Shown here piece by piece: positions 10,025 to 22,900 of a DNA stretch of 64,000 bases. The stretch covers positions 2,125,501-2,189,500 of the forward strand of contig CP142453.1 of assembly GCA_038049695.1 (NCBI GenBank), in the 5' to 3' direction. The position numbers and the translations under genes were made by a program. How positions within the stretch are numbered: the stretch's first letter is position 1; each line of letters opens with the position of its first letter. The stretch comes from Cinnamomum chago. Its lineage: Eukaryota; Streptophyta; Magnoliopsida; Laurales; Lauraceae. The notes under the pieces were generated by a model that saw only the letters and a program-made list of their open reading frames with translations, searched no databases and was not told the origin of the DNA.

Positions 10025-12447
10025 AATTGAAACCTCTGATTCCTAATCCATAATGCCTGAACCCAGAACCCCAGAATCCCAAACCCTAGTCCCCAATCCA
10101 TGCCACCAATTAATTGATCCATCTAGATTAGGTTGTTTTCTGGATTTCTTAACTGATTTTATGCTTGGATAGGGCTTATGTGTGTGTGTGTGTGCGCGCG
10201 CGCGCGTGTAGGGTCACATTTTTATTAGATTGGGATTTATGCTTGATGAACTTTTTTTTATGGTTGATCAGTTGTTGTTTTTTTTTTTTTTGGAAGTTTA
10301 AATGATACTGGATTGATTGGTTTGATTAGATCATTAATTTGATTATGGATTTTGTTTTGCAATGATGTTGGTGGCAGTGTTTGTGTTTTGAAACGGTTGA
10401 GAAGATGGAATCAGCCGCATCTTCGACAGTTAAATCACTTATTCCAGAAGTAGATGAGGATAAAACACCAAGATTAGGGATGGTTTTTTCTAATATAGAG
10501 GAAGCTTTCAAGTTTTACAATACTTACGCGAAAGCTGCAGGTTTTAGCGTTAGAAGAAGCTCAGAGAAAAAAGTGAAGAATGAAGTAGTTTGGAAACAAT
10601 TTGTGTGCTTTAAAGAAGGTCTCAGAAGAGAAAAGGTTGGCCCCAATAGTGGGGCACAAAGGCTTGTTGCAAACACTAGAGAGAATTGTGGTGCTAAGTT
10701 CCAAGTCAGAAAAAATAAGCAAGGGGGATGGATTGCATGTAAATTTGTTGCGGAGCATACTCATATCTTAAGTATTCCTTGTAAGACTCACACGCTACGG
10801 TCACACCGTATGACCATGACCTCAGGTGCGAAGAAAAAATTGAGAGTCTCTGAAGTGCAGGATAGTGGTAATGAAAATGTTGACTGCATTGAAAAAGACG
10901 CTCGAGATTGTGGTAAGGACAAAAAGGAAGATATAAAGGGCGAAGATGGTCAGCTGTTGTATGGACATTTTAAACTTCTTAAAGAAATGAATCCGGCATT
11001 TCTTTTTTCAATAGAGAAAGATTCAGATGACAGAATAAAACATGTGTTTTGGGCCGACCCTATGTTTCGGACGTCATATAGTGAATTCGGGGATGTCGTT
11101 AGATTTGACATGACATACGAGACAAACAAATATGATCTAGTTTTTTGTGCCTTCTCGGGATTAAATCATCATGGTCAATCAATATTATTTGGTTGTGGTC
11201 TATTATCAAATGAAACTTTTGAATCATTCGTGTGGCTATTCAACAATTGGCTCAAAGCAATGCGATTAGGTCCGCCAAAAGCAATTATAACAGATCGTGA
11301 TTGTGCCATAACAAAAACGGTTAAGTCTGTTATGCCTGCCACATGCCATCGTTTTTGTTTGCGGCACATTTTGGACAAAATGTCTATGGAGTTAGGTGAA
11401 GTTGCAATTCACACTGAAGGCCTCTTGGAAAGAGCAAAACATATTGCTTACAACTCAGTCACAATAGAACAGTTTGAATCGGAATGGAACAAGATGTTGA
11501 CAGTGTTTAATGTGTTTGACCATAATTGGCTGAAAGGCTTGTATGATAATCGTGAGAATTGGGTCCCGATATATTCCAAACACGTGTTCTTTGGAGGAAT
11601 GTCCATGAACCAAAGAAGTGAATACATTAATGCCTTCATTAAGCAGTACATGTCAGATAAGAGTGGTTTGTATGATTTTTTCTTGCGATTTGAACGAGCC
11701 ATTGCCCGCCAGAAGTACCGTGAGGTAAAAGCGGATTATGAAATTGTAAATGGAAAGCCAAAATTGAAGACCGATTTGCCAATGGAGAAACAAATGTCGG
11801 AAATATATACAAGAAAGATATTTTACATTTTCCAAAAACAGATCATGTCAATACTATCCTGTATTGAGAAACTTGTAAAAGACGATGTCGAGGAGAGGAC
11901 CTATGTTGTCTTATCATTTGGAGATGGGAAGGAAATTGAGTGGAAGGTCATTTTTAAGAAGGCTACCAAACATGCATTTTGTTCATGTCAATTGTTTGAG
12001 TTTCAAGGAATTCCATGTTCACATATTCTTTGTGTCTTGAAGCAAGAGAGAATTGTCACATTGCCCCAACAATATATATTAAAAAGATGGACTAGGCACG
12101 CGAGAGAAGGGTTTGTTTATGATAGGAGTGGAGTCGAACTTAAGCCATCATGTGATGAGTCATTGATTGCACGACATGGGGGTTTGTCATATATTTCTAG
12201 AATGGTCGTTAATGAGGCATCGTTGTCTACAAAGGCATACCAATTTGTCAAAGATGCTCTCTTGGATATTAAAAGAAAAGCTTGCAACATAAATGAAAAT
12301 GAAGTGATTGGAGAGAACTATAAGAAAAAAGGAAAGATGGCTTGTTATCAGTCAACAAGTAGATCAGTGAACAACGTCGACTTGTCTGATGAAGGCAACG
12401 ATTCGGATAGGTCTACTTCCTACGACGAATCATTGACCCAATTATAG
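9905..12447 (+). CDS. FAR1-RELATED SEQUENCE (FRS) transcription factor
   Basis: FAR1/FRS proteins are transcription factors domesticated from MULE transposases; founding members act in phytochrome-A signalling in the nucleus. The uninterrupted main exon runs to the stop at 12445-12447. Numbering from the ATG at 10405 (680 aa), it has an N-terminal FAR1 zinc-binding domain (about 36-122, FYNTYAKAAGF ... CGAKF ... HTHIL), a MULE transposase-like domain (about 233-327, FDMTY, TDRDCAI, CHRFCLRHI) and a C-terminal SWIM zinc finger (about 526-541, CSC...CSHIL). An upstream exon 9905-9988, ending in CAG before a GT donor, joins the acceptor at 10376-10377 in frame and would give 717 aa, so the true start is uncertain. 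The SWIM cysteines/histidine and the first acidic residues are intact. Full length and multi-exon structure favour a host gene over a transposon; no terminal repeats were seen. Confidence 0.93.
9989..10377 (+). other. first intron of the FRS gene with CT and TG/CG simple repeats
   Basis: The intron starts with GT directly followed by a (CT)n tract (about 9991-10021) and ends in TTGGTGGCAG. It contains an alternating purine-pyrimidine run, (TG)n(CG)n, at about 10179-10209. Placement follows from in-frame joining of 9905-9988 to the main exon. If translation starts at 10405, this is a 5'-UTR intron. Confidence 0.6.
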
Positions 12448-12581
12448 GTATTCATTTTTTCTTTGTTAATTCATATTTTTAATAGATCATTCATTTATCC
12501 AAGTTGTTTGGTTTGCTATGTATTAATTTTATGTGAATGCCTTACATTTGACATGTGCATTTCTTATTCTGTATTTCGTAG
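12448..12581 (+). other. possible 3'-UTR intron of the FRS gene
   Basis: Immediately after the stop TAG is a GTATTC donor-like site, then a T-rich stretch that ends TTTCGTAG at about 12581. A 3'-UTR intron is plausible, but only the splice signals support it. Confidence 0.35.
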
Positions 12582-12788
12582 GGCTTGAATCAATGCGATG
12601 GACATGGAGTCAGATCATTGGGATATTGAAATTGGTTGTTATAACAGGATATTAGCTACTGTAATGCAATGTCGTAATGGATTGGGGATGATATATTTGT
12701 TTTACTATCATTGAGAATTGAATCGTGTGTATACAAGATTAGCAATTGTAGTCACAGTTGTTTTATACGTACCAGTCAGGTAAATTGA

Positions 12789-13008
12789 TAGCAGTTGAAT
12801 GTTAAACCGGATGTTCATGAATGTTGAGTGTTTTATATTTTGAATCAGGAATCCAATATCATGAATGTTGAATGTTTTATATGTAACAGTTGAATGTTGA
12901 ATCAGGCATTCAGTGCCATGAATGTTGAACCAGGTAACCAATCGAATGAGGTACCCAATACCATGAATGCAAAAAAAAAAAAAAAAATGTAGCAGTTGAA
13001 TGTTGAAT
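12789..13008 (+). repeat. degenerate GTTGAATGTTGAAT minisatellite
   Basis: The stretch is a diverged tandem array built from CAGTTGAATGTTGAATCAGG and CCATGAATGTTGA-like words, repeating roughly every 30-60 bp, with a poly(A) tract at about 12970-12987. It lies 340-560 bp downstream of the FRS stop codon. No function is inferred. Confidence 0.6.
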
Positions 13009-13099
13009 CACACTATATTGAGGAAATGCATAGAGTTTATACCATGTATTCTTCTTTTGTAAGTTTGAGAGAAGAGACTTCACGAAGGGAGTGCTTACC

Positions 13100-16000
13100 A
13101 TTGATAGAAATCAAACTACAGGAATGTTCTCTCAAGCTGTAGGAAACACGGTGGTTATATGGTTTATGCTGAAATGCTACTCTTGGAATGTTATCACGTT
13201 TCAGTTGTTGCTAAACAGTGGCTTTAGGTTAAATGGGATTTCATAAATGAATTCTAATGATAATATTTAATTTTTGGTCATGCTATGATTAGCCAGGTTT
13301 TTGGTAATTCAAATTTTAGCTGTGACAATATTAGAGATAGGGTTCAGATCATGAGTGATGAGGTGGTGCTAGTGGGACCTTTATGTGGAAGAAAGTTCTA
13401 ATGGGGATCAGGGGTTTGCATTGCAGCAACTCTCCCATGGGCTATGTTCTTGGGTTTTTGGTGTCTATGATGAATAATGATGGATGATCTGTGCCCACAA
13501 ATGATTTTAGATGGGTTGAATGGGTGAGGTAACCGTAAAGCACATGGTGTGGATGAAGGTGAGTATGATGGAATCCACACTTGATGGTGTCTCTTCTTTG
13601 GCACCAAGCCCCTCTTGACTAAGTGCTTCATCAGGTTTCTCCACTCTTAGCCTTTCCATAGATTCTTTTATTAATCCTCTCCTTTCTACTACTTAAATGC
13701 CATGCCATGATTGATTAAGATAAAGTTGGATCATTGACAAGTTAGAGGTAATTGGGAAGATGAAGATTCATTGATACCCTTGCTAACAGGCCAAATCAAC
13801 TTGGTTTTTGATGAGTTGCGGTTCCTTTCATTTCAAGTGTGCCCTTTATGATGTCAATTTATGTATCATGCTGCTACTGCTTTACTTTTGGTGTGGATGA
13901 AGAAACACACTTATATATTTAATTATGATAGAAATGTCAGTTGTTGGAAGCTTGTGCTTGTTGGTAAGTATCTACAAGTCTCACGATGGACGAGTCATTA
14001 TGGATTCTTTCATGGCTGGACTCGGATGACTCTGGTAATTGCTCGCACTTTCTTTTCAGTTATGACATTTCTGTACTGTCTGAAGAGGATACTTCTTTAT
14101 TATTATTATTATTATTATTTTCAGGTTGCTTCCTCTTTTTTCCGTTGCATGTAAGTGGTTACTTAAAATGATTTATGACAATTCCCATGTTAATGCCCAT
14201 AAGCTTGTAGACTTACCTGCAGCTGATGCAATTTTTCCTCTGGTGTTGTCATAATGAGTCATGATTGCAAGCCGTGCGGCCCTCTTAGAACAAAGTCAAG
14301 AGTGGGTAGGATTAGAGTTCCCCAGTTCATAGTCAGAGGTTGAAATCTAACAGTTAACTTTTTGTGAAAGGTGTGCCCCATGACACAGACCTTAAGAATT
14401 CACATTAACAAGACTCAAATGTAAAATAAGAAAACAGGGTAGAGACCTTACTTTCATACCTTTAGAAAGTGAGTTTTTCAAACTGACCCTAGATTGACGG
14501 GATAAGGCTATGATGATTATGAAAATTATAGAAAAACTGTTAGATTCACTTGAATATTGAGAAGCCAACTTCAGTAGTTTTGTGCTTTTTGAAGAAAAAA
14601 TAAACAGAAGTGTTATTAACTTGAGAAGGAACATATGGTGTTTAGCATACCCACCAATGAGATGGGCAATGCAAGGAGTATATAAGTTTTATTATTTTTT
14701 TGAAAAGGAGGAGTATATAAGTCATGGGACACATTACACCACCAATTACAATCATGATTTTCTACCCAGGAGTTCTTGATATAGCCAATTCACCTGATTT
14801 TACATTTACTTAGTCCCAAAACACCATGGAAGATGGCAGAGATCTCTTTTGATTTGGCTCTAATGTTTTTTTTTTTTTTTTTTACTGCCTAGCTACTTCT
14901 TGAAGTTAAGGTGGTGAGTTTTGTCTCAGATGCCAGTTCTGTCTAATGCAGTTGGTGGAATTCTTGTTGGACTTGTCTGTTACAGCTTATACTGTTAACA
15001 TCAGACAGCTTATACTGTTAACATCAGAAATGCAAGTGGATCTCCACAATTAGATTTTAAAATCTTCTGCCTCTGCTTTTCTATCTGATTCTCTCATGTG
15101 TGCAGGGTTTTGTCATTTTTTCTGTATAACTTGTAAAACAGCTCAGCTGCAAATTTGTTTTTGATGGCAAGCTGCCATCTCATTAATGCCTCACAGCTCT
15201 CCCTCTTGTGATCACCGACATATATTTATCTATTAGAAATACCTTGACAGCTCTGGAGCTTTTACAGGTAACATCTATAGATAATAAATTAAAAGAAATT
15301 CGTTTTGAGATAGTTTGGGCATGTCTAACACAAACCAACATCCTGATGAATAAAATTTGCTTTATGTAGGTTGATAGCCCGAGTAAAAGGGTAGGCCAGA
15401 AAAAAAAAATCTAAGAATCTTACCCCTTTTTTGTGTGTATCTTACAATTTCCAATTTAAATCTTGTGTATCTTACAATTTCCAATTTAAATCCTACTCCA
15501 ATAAGCATTGTGATTCCTTGATGAAAGAAACTGTTATGAGTTTGTGTAAAAGAAATAGAAAACGATGCCAATGCCATAATTCTCTATTGCATATGATTCA
15601 CATGAATTCATATTAACATTTTCTACATAGGGTGTCCTTGATCAACTGTTTGGGATGCTATGTGACCCTTAGGATTTGAATCTATCTAGAAAGTTTCAAT
15701 GAGTTTGTAGAAAAACAGAGCTGCCAATGTCAATGCCATGGTGATTTAATGCTTTTAATACACATGAATTCCTATTAAACATTTCAGAGAAACCTAGGAT
15801 GGATTTGATCAACTGTTTAGAAAGTTTGTGACCCAGCTGTGGCCACGTCCGCGAAATCCAATTCGCTCAAGGCGCGGCCCACTTACTGTGGGGCTCATAT
15901 CCACCAACGGTGAAGATCACTTCTACCTTGCCACCTATTGTGGAAGGCTGATGGATTTGAACCAGCAGTTTGAAATTGATTAGAGAGAAAATCACCATTT

Positions 16001-16660
16001 GTGTGTGTTTGGTCGCACGTCTATTTCATACAGCTTAGCCTTGAAAAGTTGTGCCATCATGAAAATAAAATATCCCCTTTTAACGGGCCCACCTATGATT
16101 CTTTGACCTTCATGATCGGTCCTGGGCCCCTAGCTCACTTGAAACAGCTTGGGGACTTTGGGTCTAATTTGCCATCACCCCATCAATGGGAAACATGAAA
16201 AAGAGATTTTTATTGTTCCTTTACTTTCTCCACTCATCTTCTCTTTTCAGTTTTCATACCACCCCATATGGAATCTGGATCCAGACATGATAATTCTTTC
16301 AAGGCCACTTTCTGTATAACTGGGCCTCCTTATAAGATCTAAACCACTGAAAATGATGATAATCTTGTATTTAATTGGTCGATCCAATTTCGCCCCAAAG
16401 GGAGTTTATCCTAATGTTAAATTTAGTCACTTCAAAAAACCTAAGGAGTTAGTTTTTGGCTTTTACTCACTTTGTTTATTTTTGTTCCTTACTAATTTTA
16501 ATTATGGGAATTGCATGCAATCAAACAAGGGACCATTTATATTTCAAAAGCAGATCCCATCTATTGATATATATGTTAAAAGGATATGGGATTATGGGTT
16601 CAATAAACATGTCAATCTGGTTACTGGGGTGGGTTACTTATTGTTGTTGATGGAGCAAGG
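13100..16660. other. spacer with small duplications, no gene seen
   Basis: There is no supported coding sequence. Small structures are a 13-14-bp direct repeat (AGGAGTATATAAGT) flanking a T-rich insert at 14674-14722, a 23-bp tandem duplication near 14985-15030, a 31-bp tandem duplication at about 15433-15494, and a TTA repeat near 14097-14118. Confidence 0.4.
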
Positions 16661-16681
16661 CCAAATTTGGTAAATATGAGA

Positions 16682-16881
16682 TTTTTTTTTTTTTTTTTTT
16701 TTTGCTATTGGAGGGTTCCCAACCCTTTGGACTGGACTAATTCCTCCGGGCACGACTAATTTTTCCGGGCCCAAAGGGAAGCTGGGTAAACTCCCCAGTA
16801 GCCCAGTGTGGTAGTGCAGTTTCGAACGTACAACCTCCGGGTGCAAACCGTGGTCCTAAGCCAACCGAGCTACCCTTTAGG
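16682..16881 (-). mobile_element. tRNA-derived SINE, copy 1
   Basis: On the minus strand the element starts with a tRNA-like head: GGGTAGCTCGGTTGGC (RNA polymerase III box A type) and, downstream, a box B-like CGTTCGAAACTG. A unique body follows, and the copy ends in poly(A), seen as poly(T) at 16682-16703. A 15-bp duplication with one mismatch (TTGGTAAATATGAGA/TTGGTAAATATAAGA) flanks it at 16667-16681 and 16882-16896. It matches two other copies in this window over most of its length. Confidence 0.9.
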
Positions 16882-16899
16882 TTGGTAAATATAAGACAA

Positions 16900-19550
16900 T
16901 TGTAAACATGCATTTTGATGGTGACATCAGATGCGTAGGATAGATGATCTGAGAAATTTTCTTTGAAGGGGCCACTATTTAAGAAGCAAAAGTTTTAAGG
17001 AGCCATAAGTAAATAAAGATTAAGATTTCAAATGGGCCCCAAGTTTGCCCTCTAGTTACCATTTGTTTTAGCTTAAACTTCATTGTGTATTCACAGTGTG
17101 ACCCACGTTTGGAAAAGGTTATGGACCCTGGCCCCATGAATTGCCCTCTCCCTTGAATTGATGTGATATGCTTGCTTAGACAATGGGATAGTGACAAACT
17201 ACATGCCATGACAAGGGAACTTTAATTATCTTTATATTTTAGCCTTGATTTGAAAAAACAAGAATGAATGAGATCAGGATATCAAAATACTTCTCCATCA
17301 TTTTTTGAGACGTCCTTTAAATGATATTATATCCATGCATTTGGTATGGCCAATAGGCCAGTCTTACTTATATATATACTATTTATTCATTGGAATCTTT
17401 GTAGGAATAAAATACATAGAGAACCAATGTGAATATGTTAAAATGAACATCAAATAATCTCTCATTTAATAGAAATTGAATCAAAAGAAAATGATAAATG
17501 AATACCCAACCATCACCTTAATAGTTCAAATATTAGAAAATCAAGTCCATCTACATTGTTATCATCGTGCTCTTCACACGTGCAGCCGTCCCTCTTATGA
17601 TTCACAACCTCTTTAATAATCTATTTGACCTTGAGTTCGTATGCATTATAATGCAAACAAACATACCCTGATATAAGACTTTATTCATATTATCTCGTTG
17701 TCATTGAATGTTGTCATTGAATGGAAAAAAAATCTTGAGGGCCATATGTAAAAAGAACCATAAAATCTCCCTCTCCCCTCTCTGGGTAAATATGGTAATA
17801 TTATGACAATACTATCACATTTATAGTGTTTGAATTTCCCACAATACCATGGCATTGGTAATGTTTCAGGGAGTTAATGCATTGATATGTAGATGACGGT
17901 TCATAAGATAATGCCTTACAGGGTAATAAATGCTAAACACCAACTATCCTTAACAACTTCTATTCCATACCTCTCCAGAAAATGGATGACCCACCATAAA
18001 TAGATGGATATTTCAAGAGGCAAGAGCAAGTGGATGTGGAGACTACTTCTCCCTTGAAAGAGATCTGCCCTGTCCTTGTTGTAGAGTACTGTCTCATTTA
18101 TGGCATGTGATCTAATTCTGTTTTCATATAGATCTGGATTCTTGAAAGACAGTGTGGTGTGAATCTAATTAGTCACATACTATCATTTTAGCTGAAATAG
18201 AGCCCACCGTATATGGGCCATGCTAAACAATCCCAGATGGAAAGATCTAGTCAGTTTTATCTTTTGCTGCTTCTTCTTCTTCTTCTTCACTGTTGATTAT
18301 CATCGTGTTTAGTAGAGTTTTTCTTCTTCTCAAGATGTTGCGACATGGCCCATCTCCAAAGTGACCCATAGTTTTTACCCAAAAAAAAAAAAAAAAAGTG
18401 ACCCATTTCACAGTAGTTATCCAGGTTACTGAACTGTAACCCATTTTACAGTTCAGGCCCAATGACCCTATCCATTTTTTAATGTCAGTTTAAGGCCGTG
18501 CCAAATTAGATTTGTGGCAACTTGAATAAGCCTTAATTAGTTTAAAGCAAAAATGCCACTTAATTTATGCTTAAAACATATGCAACCTCAGCCTCAAAAT
18601 TGCATTGGTGAACATCTTTTATTGTACTATAGTATATTCTCTTGTTGAAAACAGAAAAGCACATACTCCATTCTTTTTGAGACTCTGGTAAAGAACTCGT
18701 GAAACTAGTATGTGTGAGATGAGATGCTCCTTTCACTTGGACATCTAGTATTCATCAAAATCAGATCTAATAGTCCAGTCCCCAACAGATCTGTGCAAAC
18801 CCATGGAAATCCATTGACATATGAGGGGTAATAAAAGTGATTGGTGATGAGGCTACCTGCCCAATAAGCTCTTTTGTCCATAAGTCATCCCTATGAATTC
18901 TCCAGTGAGGCCCATCTAAGGACCCCTAAAACTAAGAACCCCCCATCACAGGTCCTAGCTTTTATTAACTCCATTCTGGCCATCATTGCCGCAAACCAAA
19001 AGCTACCTTAGACTCGATCAAATCTAAAATTTTACACACAGGTGGATCACAATCAGATATTTCAATTCATCACACGATAATTGGTGAGGCCATAGTAGGC
19101 CCCAAAATGCTGTCCCCACAGAAGAGCATGGCCATATTTATATATTCATATACACATTGCAATAGAGAAGGTGGGCCCACCCTGTCAAGTGGTGAGGGCC
19201 GGGCAGCCAAACAAGGCCACATGATTTTTCAAGCTCGGTGGGGCCCTTTGTAAAAATGAGCCGGCATGTTCGCCAAAATCCTATTGCTGCTGCTCCATCG
19301 ATTCATTCATCCTTTTCCCATTCCAGGGAAGGACCCATTTTCCCCCTTTTTCCCGTTTTCCCGTTTTCAATGGCCTCTCCAAACAGATTCCCGGGAAAAT
19401 ACAGGAACTTTGGGTAAACCTAAACCTAAACAGCCATCACTTGAACGCACCCGGTTTCCAAAATCCTTTTTGTTAAAGTTGATGATTTCACGCAAGATTC
19501 TTTGAATTCAACTAGTATCTTACTTGTCTGGATCTCATTTGCTTTCTCCT
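16900..19550. other. spacer upstream of the KUP gene
   Basis: No gene was recognised. A 12-bp direct repeat AAAGTGACCCAT (18358-18369, 18395-18406) flanks a short insert ending in poly(A). A CTT-type repeat lies near 18270-18290. The proximal part, about 19200-19560, is the likely promoter region of the potassium transporter, but I cannot place a TATA box with confidence. Confidence 0.4.
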
Positions 19551-19560
19551 TCATTTGCGC

Positions 19561-19959
19561 TCTCTCTCTCTCTTTCTCTCTCTCTCCTTTTTTTTCTTTT
19601 TACCTCCTAGGTTTTGGGATTACTGTTGCAGTTCTTACTCGTTTCGATGTATTTCTTGATGTGGGGTTTCTGTTAATTGCAATTCCCTAACATGGGGTTT
19701 TGAGTAAATTCAATTTTTCTCTTCGGTTTCCCCATATTTCCTGATCTGGGTTTTCTCGGATGTGCATCAATCTTCCACTTTCGATCAGGTTTTCATGTTT
19801 CCCGATCTGGGTTTTCTAGAGTATGCATCAATCTTCCATTTCTTCTGGCTCTGTGATCTAGAAACTTGATTTGGGTTTTCCATGTGTTGGGTCTTTCTGC
19901 AATGCTTTTGATGGTTTGAGGGTTGGTTTTCTTTCTTGTATCCTTCCTTGGATTGAGTA
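19561..19959 (+). promoter_or_regulatory. 5' leader of the KUP gene with a 45-bp duplication
   Basis: A CT-rich tract (about 19561-19600) typical of plant leaders precedes two near-identical 45-nt copies (19737-19781 and 19798-19842, about 61 nt apart) of a segment with the core GATCTGGGTTTTCT and GCATCAATCTTCCA. Several upstream ATGs occur. The copies lie 120-220 nt before the start codon and could affect translation or splicing. Transcript boundaries are unknown. Confidence 0.5.
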
Positions 19960-22900
19960 ATGTCGGGGGAGAGTAGAGATAGTGGACATGGGGTTTTGGT
20001 GGGGATGGATTCGTCAGAATCGCGTTGGGTTTTCCAAGATGAAGACGAGAATGGCGAGGATTTGCTGTCTCGGGTGGGTCTTGATTCTGAAGAAGAGGAA
20101 GAAGAAGAGAATGGGGAGCAGAGGCTGATTAGAACTGGCCCGCATATCGATTCCTTTGATGTGGAGGCGCTCGAGGTTCCCGGTGCTCAGAGAAATGACT
20201 ATGAGGTAATGAATGAGGAACTTACACACACTTTCTGTTTTGTTGTTGGGTTTATAATTGTTGGATTGAAAACTTGTGTGGCTGCTGTTGAAAGTTGTTA
20301 CATTATAGAATTCTTCCTTATTATTTCACTGGTTTTAATATTTTGATGCATTTTGACATTATCCATACTAATGTGATTTCGGTTTTTATGACACTCCAAA
20401 TGTATAATTGAATGATAATAACTCTTGCTTCCAAAACTTGTGATTTGAAGTGGATTAAAAAAAAAAGATCCTACTTGCATTTAGTCTATGATGGTTTTTG
20501 ATAGAGATGGTTCTAAGCGAAGAAACCAGAGGTATAAACTGTCATCCAAGTTTACTTATTGGGGACAGTGGAGGTGATCAAGGATTTTGATGAAGCTCAA
20601 TTTCTTGCTATAACAGAAGCATTGATAGTATAGGAAGGTATACTAATCATTGAGGGAGGTTGATCATATGATACTTTTGTATTAATGAGAAAAGAGGATT
20701 TTTGGAGGTTTGCATCTATCCTGGACCAAATCTTCACCAAATCCAAGATTTGTTCATTTTTAAGATGAAAATTGATGAGGTAACGGATTCTTTTTCCATC
20801 TAAGGGACAAAGGAATTATTTCGGACTTGGTTTTGGTGGAGTTTGTTCATTTAAGGAAGGAATTTAAGGAGGCATTGAATGACTGGAATCATATTATATA
20901 TAAAGTTTTTTAGCAAAGCAAGAGGAAGGATAGAGAATGGATGTTTGTTTGGAAGCTGCTCTAAGTCCTTTAGATTTTTTTGCACTTTGTTTGTTTCTCT
21001 GGTCCCCATTTTAGAAGATAGCTCTTGTATTGTTTCTGGAGATCTTGTTTTTCCTCTTTTTTTTCTCTTCTAACTCTTGGATCTTCACTGTAATTTTCTG
21101 AATTTGGGTTACTAATGAAAGTTACATTACCGATTGTAAAAGGGGGTTGAGTTTTCCCAATACTAGCTTTTCAAAAGCTGTATCGGGCATAAGCTGAAGG
21201 TATCTGAATTAGCTATCTGAGTAAGTCTATAATTGATTGCAGGACTTCAGCATGGGGAGGAAAATTGTCCAGGCTTTTCAAACACTTGGAGTTGTCTTTG
21301 GCGATGTAGGAACAAGTCCATTATATACTTTTGGTGTGATGTTTAATAAATCTCCTATTCAGGGGGAGGAAGATGTTCTCGGAGCATTATCACTGGTTCT
21401 TTTTACTTTAATTCTGATACCGCTGATCAAGTATGTCCTTGTTGTTCTTTGGGCAAATGATGATGGTGAAGGTATGCAGAGGTTGTTAACTAATTCTTCT
21501 TGTCTCATAACTAGTGGTTACATGCATTTAGATGTGCTCAGGATTGCAATTTTGGATATTATGGCAGACTCGACAATTATCTATTTCCTTGCTTTGATGT
21601 ATGATAACAATATGTCGACACCAATCTGCTATGCATTTGTGGTGGTGCAAAAGGTGAGAACGGTATTGGCCAGGATGCTGTCTTCCTTACACCTGCACCC
21701 CATTATCAGCTTCATTGCCAGTATGAAGCAGGGGCATATTAATCTGAAATTCAGTATCCTAAATAATATGGTTTTGGATCTTGACATCACTCCAAATGCA
21801 TGGCGGAATACTAACCATCTATTCTTCTGCAATATTCAGACTGGTTGCAATTCGAAATGCAGTCAATGCACCCTTGCTCATCTTGTCTTGTGTAATGAAT
21901 CTTAGAGGGGTCCATTTCTGTTGCTTTGTCACCATTGCAGGTGGAACATTTGCTTTATACTCATTAATTTGCAGGCATGCTAAGGTTAGTCTTCTCCCAA
22001 ATCAATTACCGTCAGATTCCCGGATATCAAGTTTCAGGCTTAAGGTGCCATCTGCGGAACTCGAGAGGTCATTAAAAGTAAAGGAGCGTCTTGAGACTTC
22101 ACAGAGGCTGAAAAAATTGCTTCTGATGTTGGTTCTTGCTGGTACTTCTATGGTGATAGCAGATGGAGTTGTTACTCCAACTATGTCAGGTTTTTCACTG
22201 TTTCCTTTCATGCCTCTGGGTGGGTTTGTGGGGATTAATGATAAACTCATGCCTGGGTGGATTTCGAATTGCCTGAAACTGCAAGTGGTTTGAGTATTTT
22301 TACAGAAAGTACGGTTATTATTGTTCATGACTTCATTGGGCATATGGTAAAAGCCACATTGGTTGGATTTTTTAAAAGAAGTTATTTCTGCGCAATTTAC
22401 CAGCATCAGTTGCATATATTTACTTGTGTGCAGAAAAGTTGTAATAACAATATCACCTCTGGTGCAACTTTCAGATTTCTGCACCTTCATAAATTCAAAG
22501 CAGACAAAATAGCCAACCATTCTGTCGAGTAGCCAGACCAGTTGTGTTTTCAGGGATGGCCTAGTGTCCGCTAAATGAGTTCTGTTGAACATGATTATTC
22601 TTCCTGTGAATAATAGCTAATCTCACCTCTTTAAAATGTATCCTTGTGATTTTGTTTTTTTACAACTTCATTGAAACTGCAGTTATGTCGGCTGTAAGTG
22701 GTTTAAAGCTCGGAATATCCGGAGTTACTAAAGGTGATTTGATTCATACTCAATTGATTAATTAATTCAATGACTTGATGAGGGTTCTTGTTCTCCCTCT
22801 GATTCATCCATTCTGTCTTTGCTCTTTATTGTGTCCATACATTTTATATTTGTCTAATAATATGCAACAAATCTGACATTAGAACTTTGTGATATAGTTA

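Noticed and set aside
10381..12447. Active MULE transposon instead of a FAR1-related host gene
   Set aside because: No terminal inverted repeats or 9-bp duplication were seen, and leader intron, FAR1 domain and full SWIM finger favour a domesticated gene.
16682..16881. Possible tRNA gene on the minus strand
   Set aside because: Box A/B-like motifs are present, but the poly(A) tail, target-site duplications and two sister copies show it is a SINE.
21472..21940. Open frame continuing after KUP exon 2, in what I call intron 2
   Set aside because: The translation departs from the KUP family, while joining 21471 to 21941 restores it with consensus splice sites.
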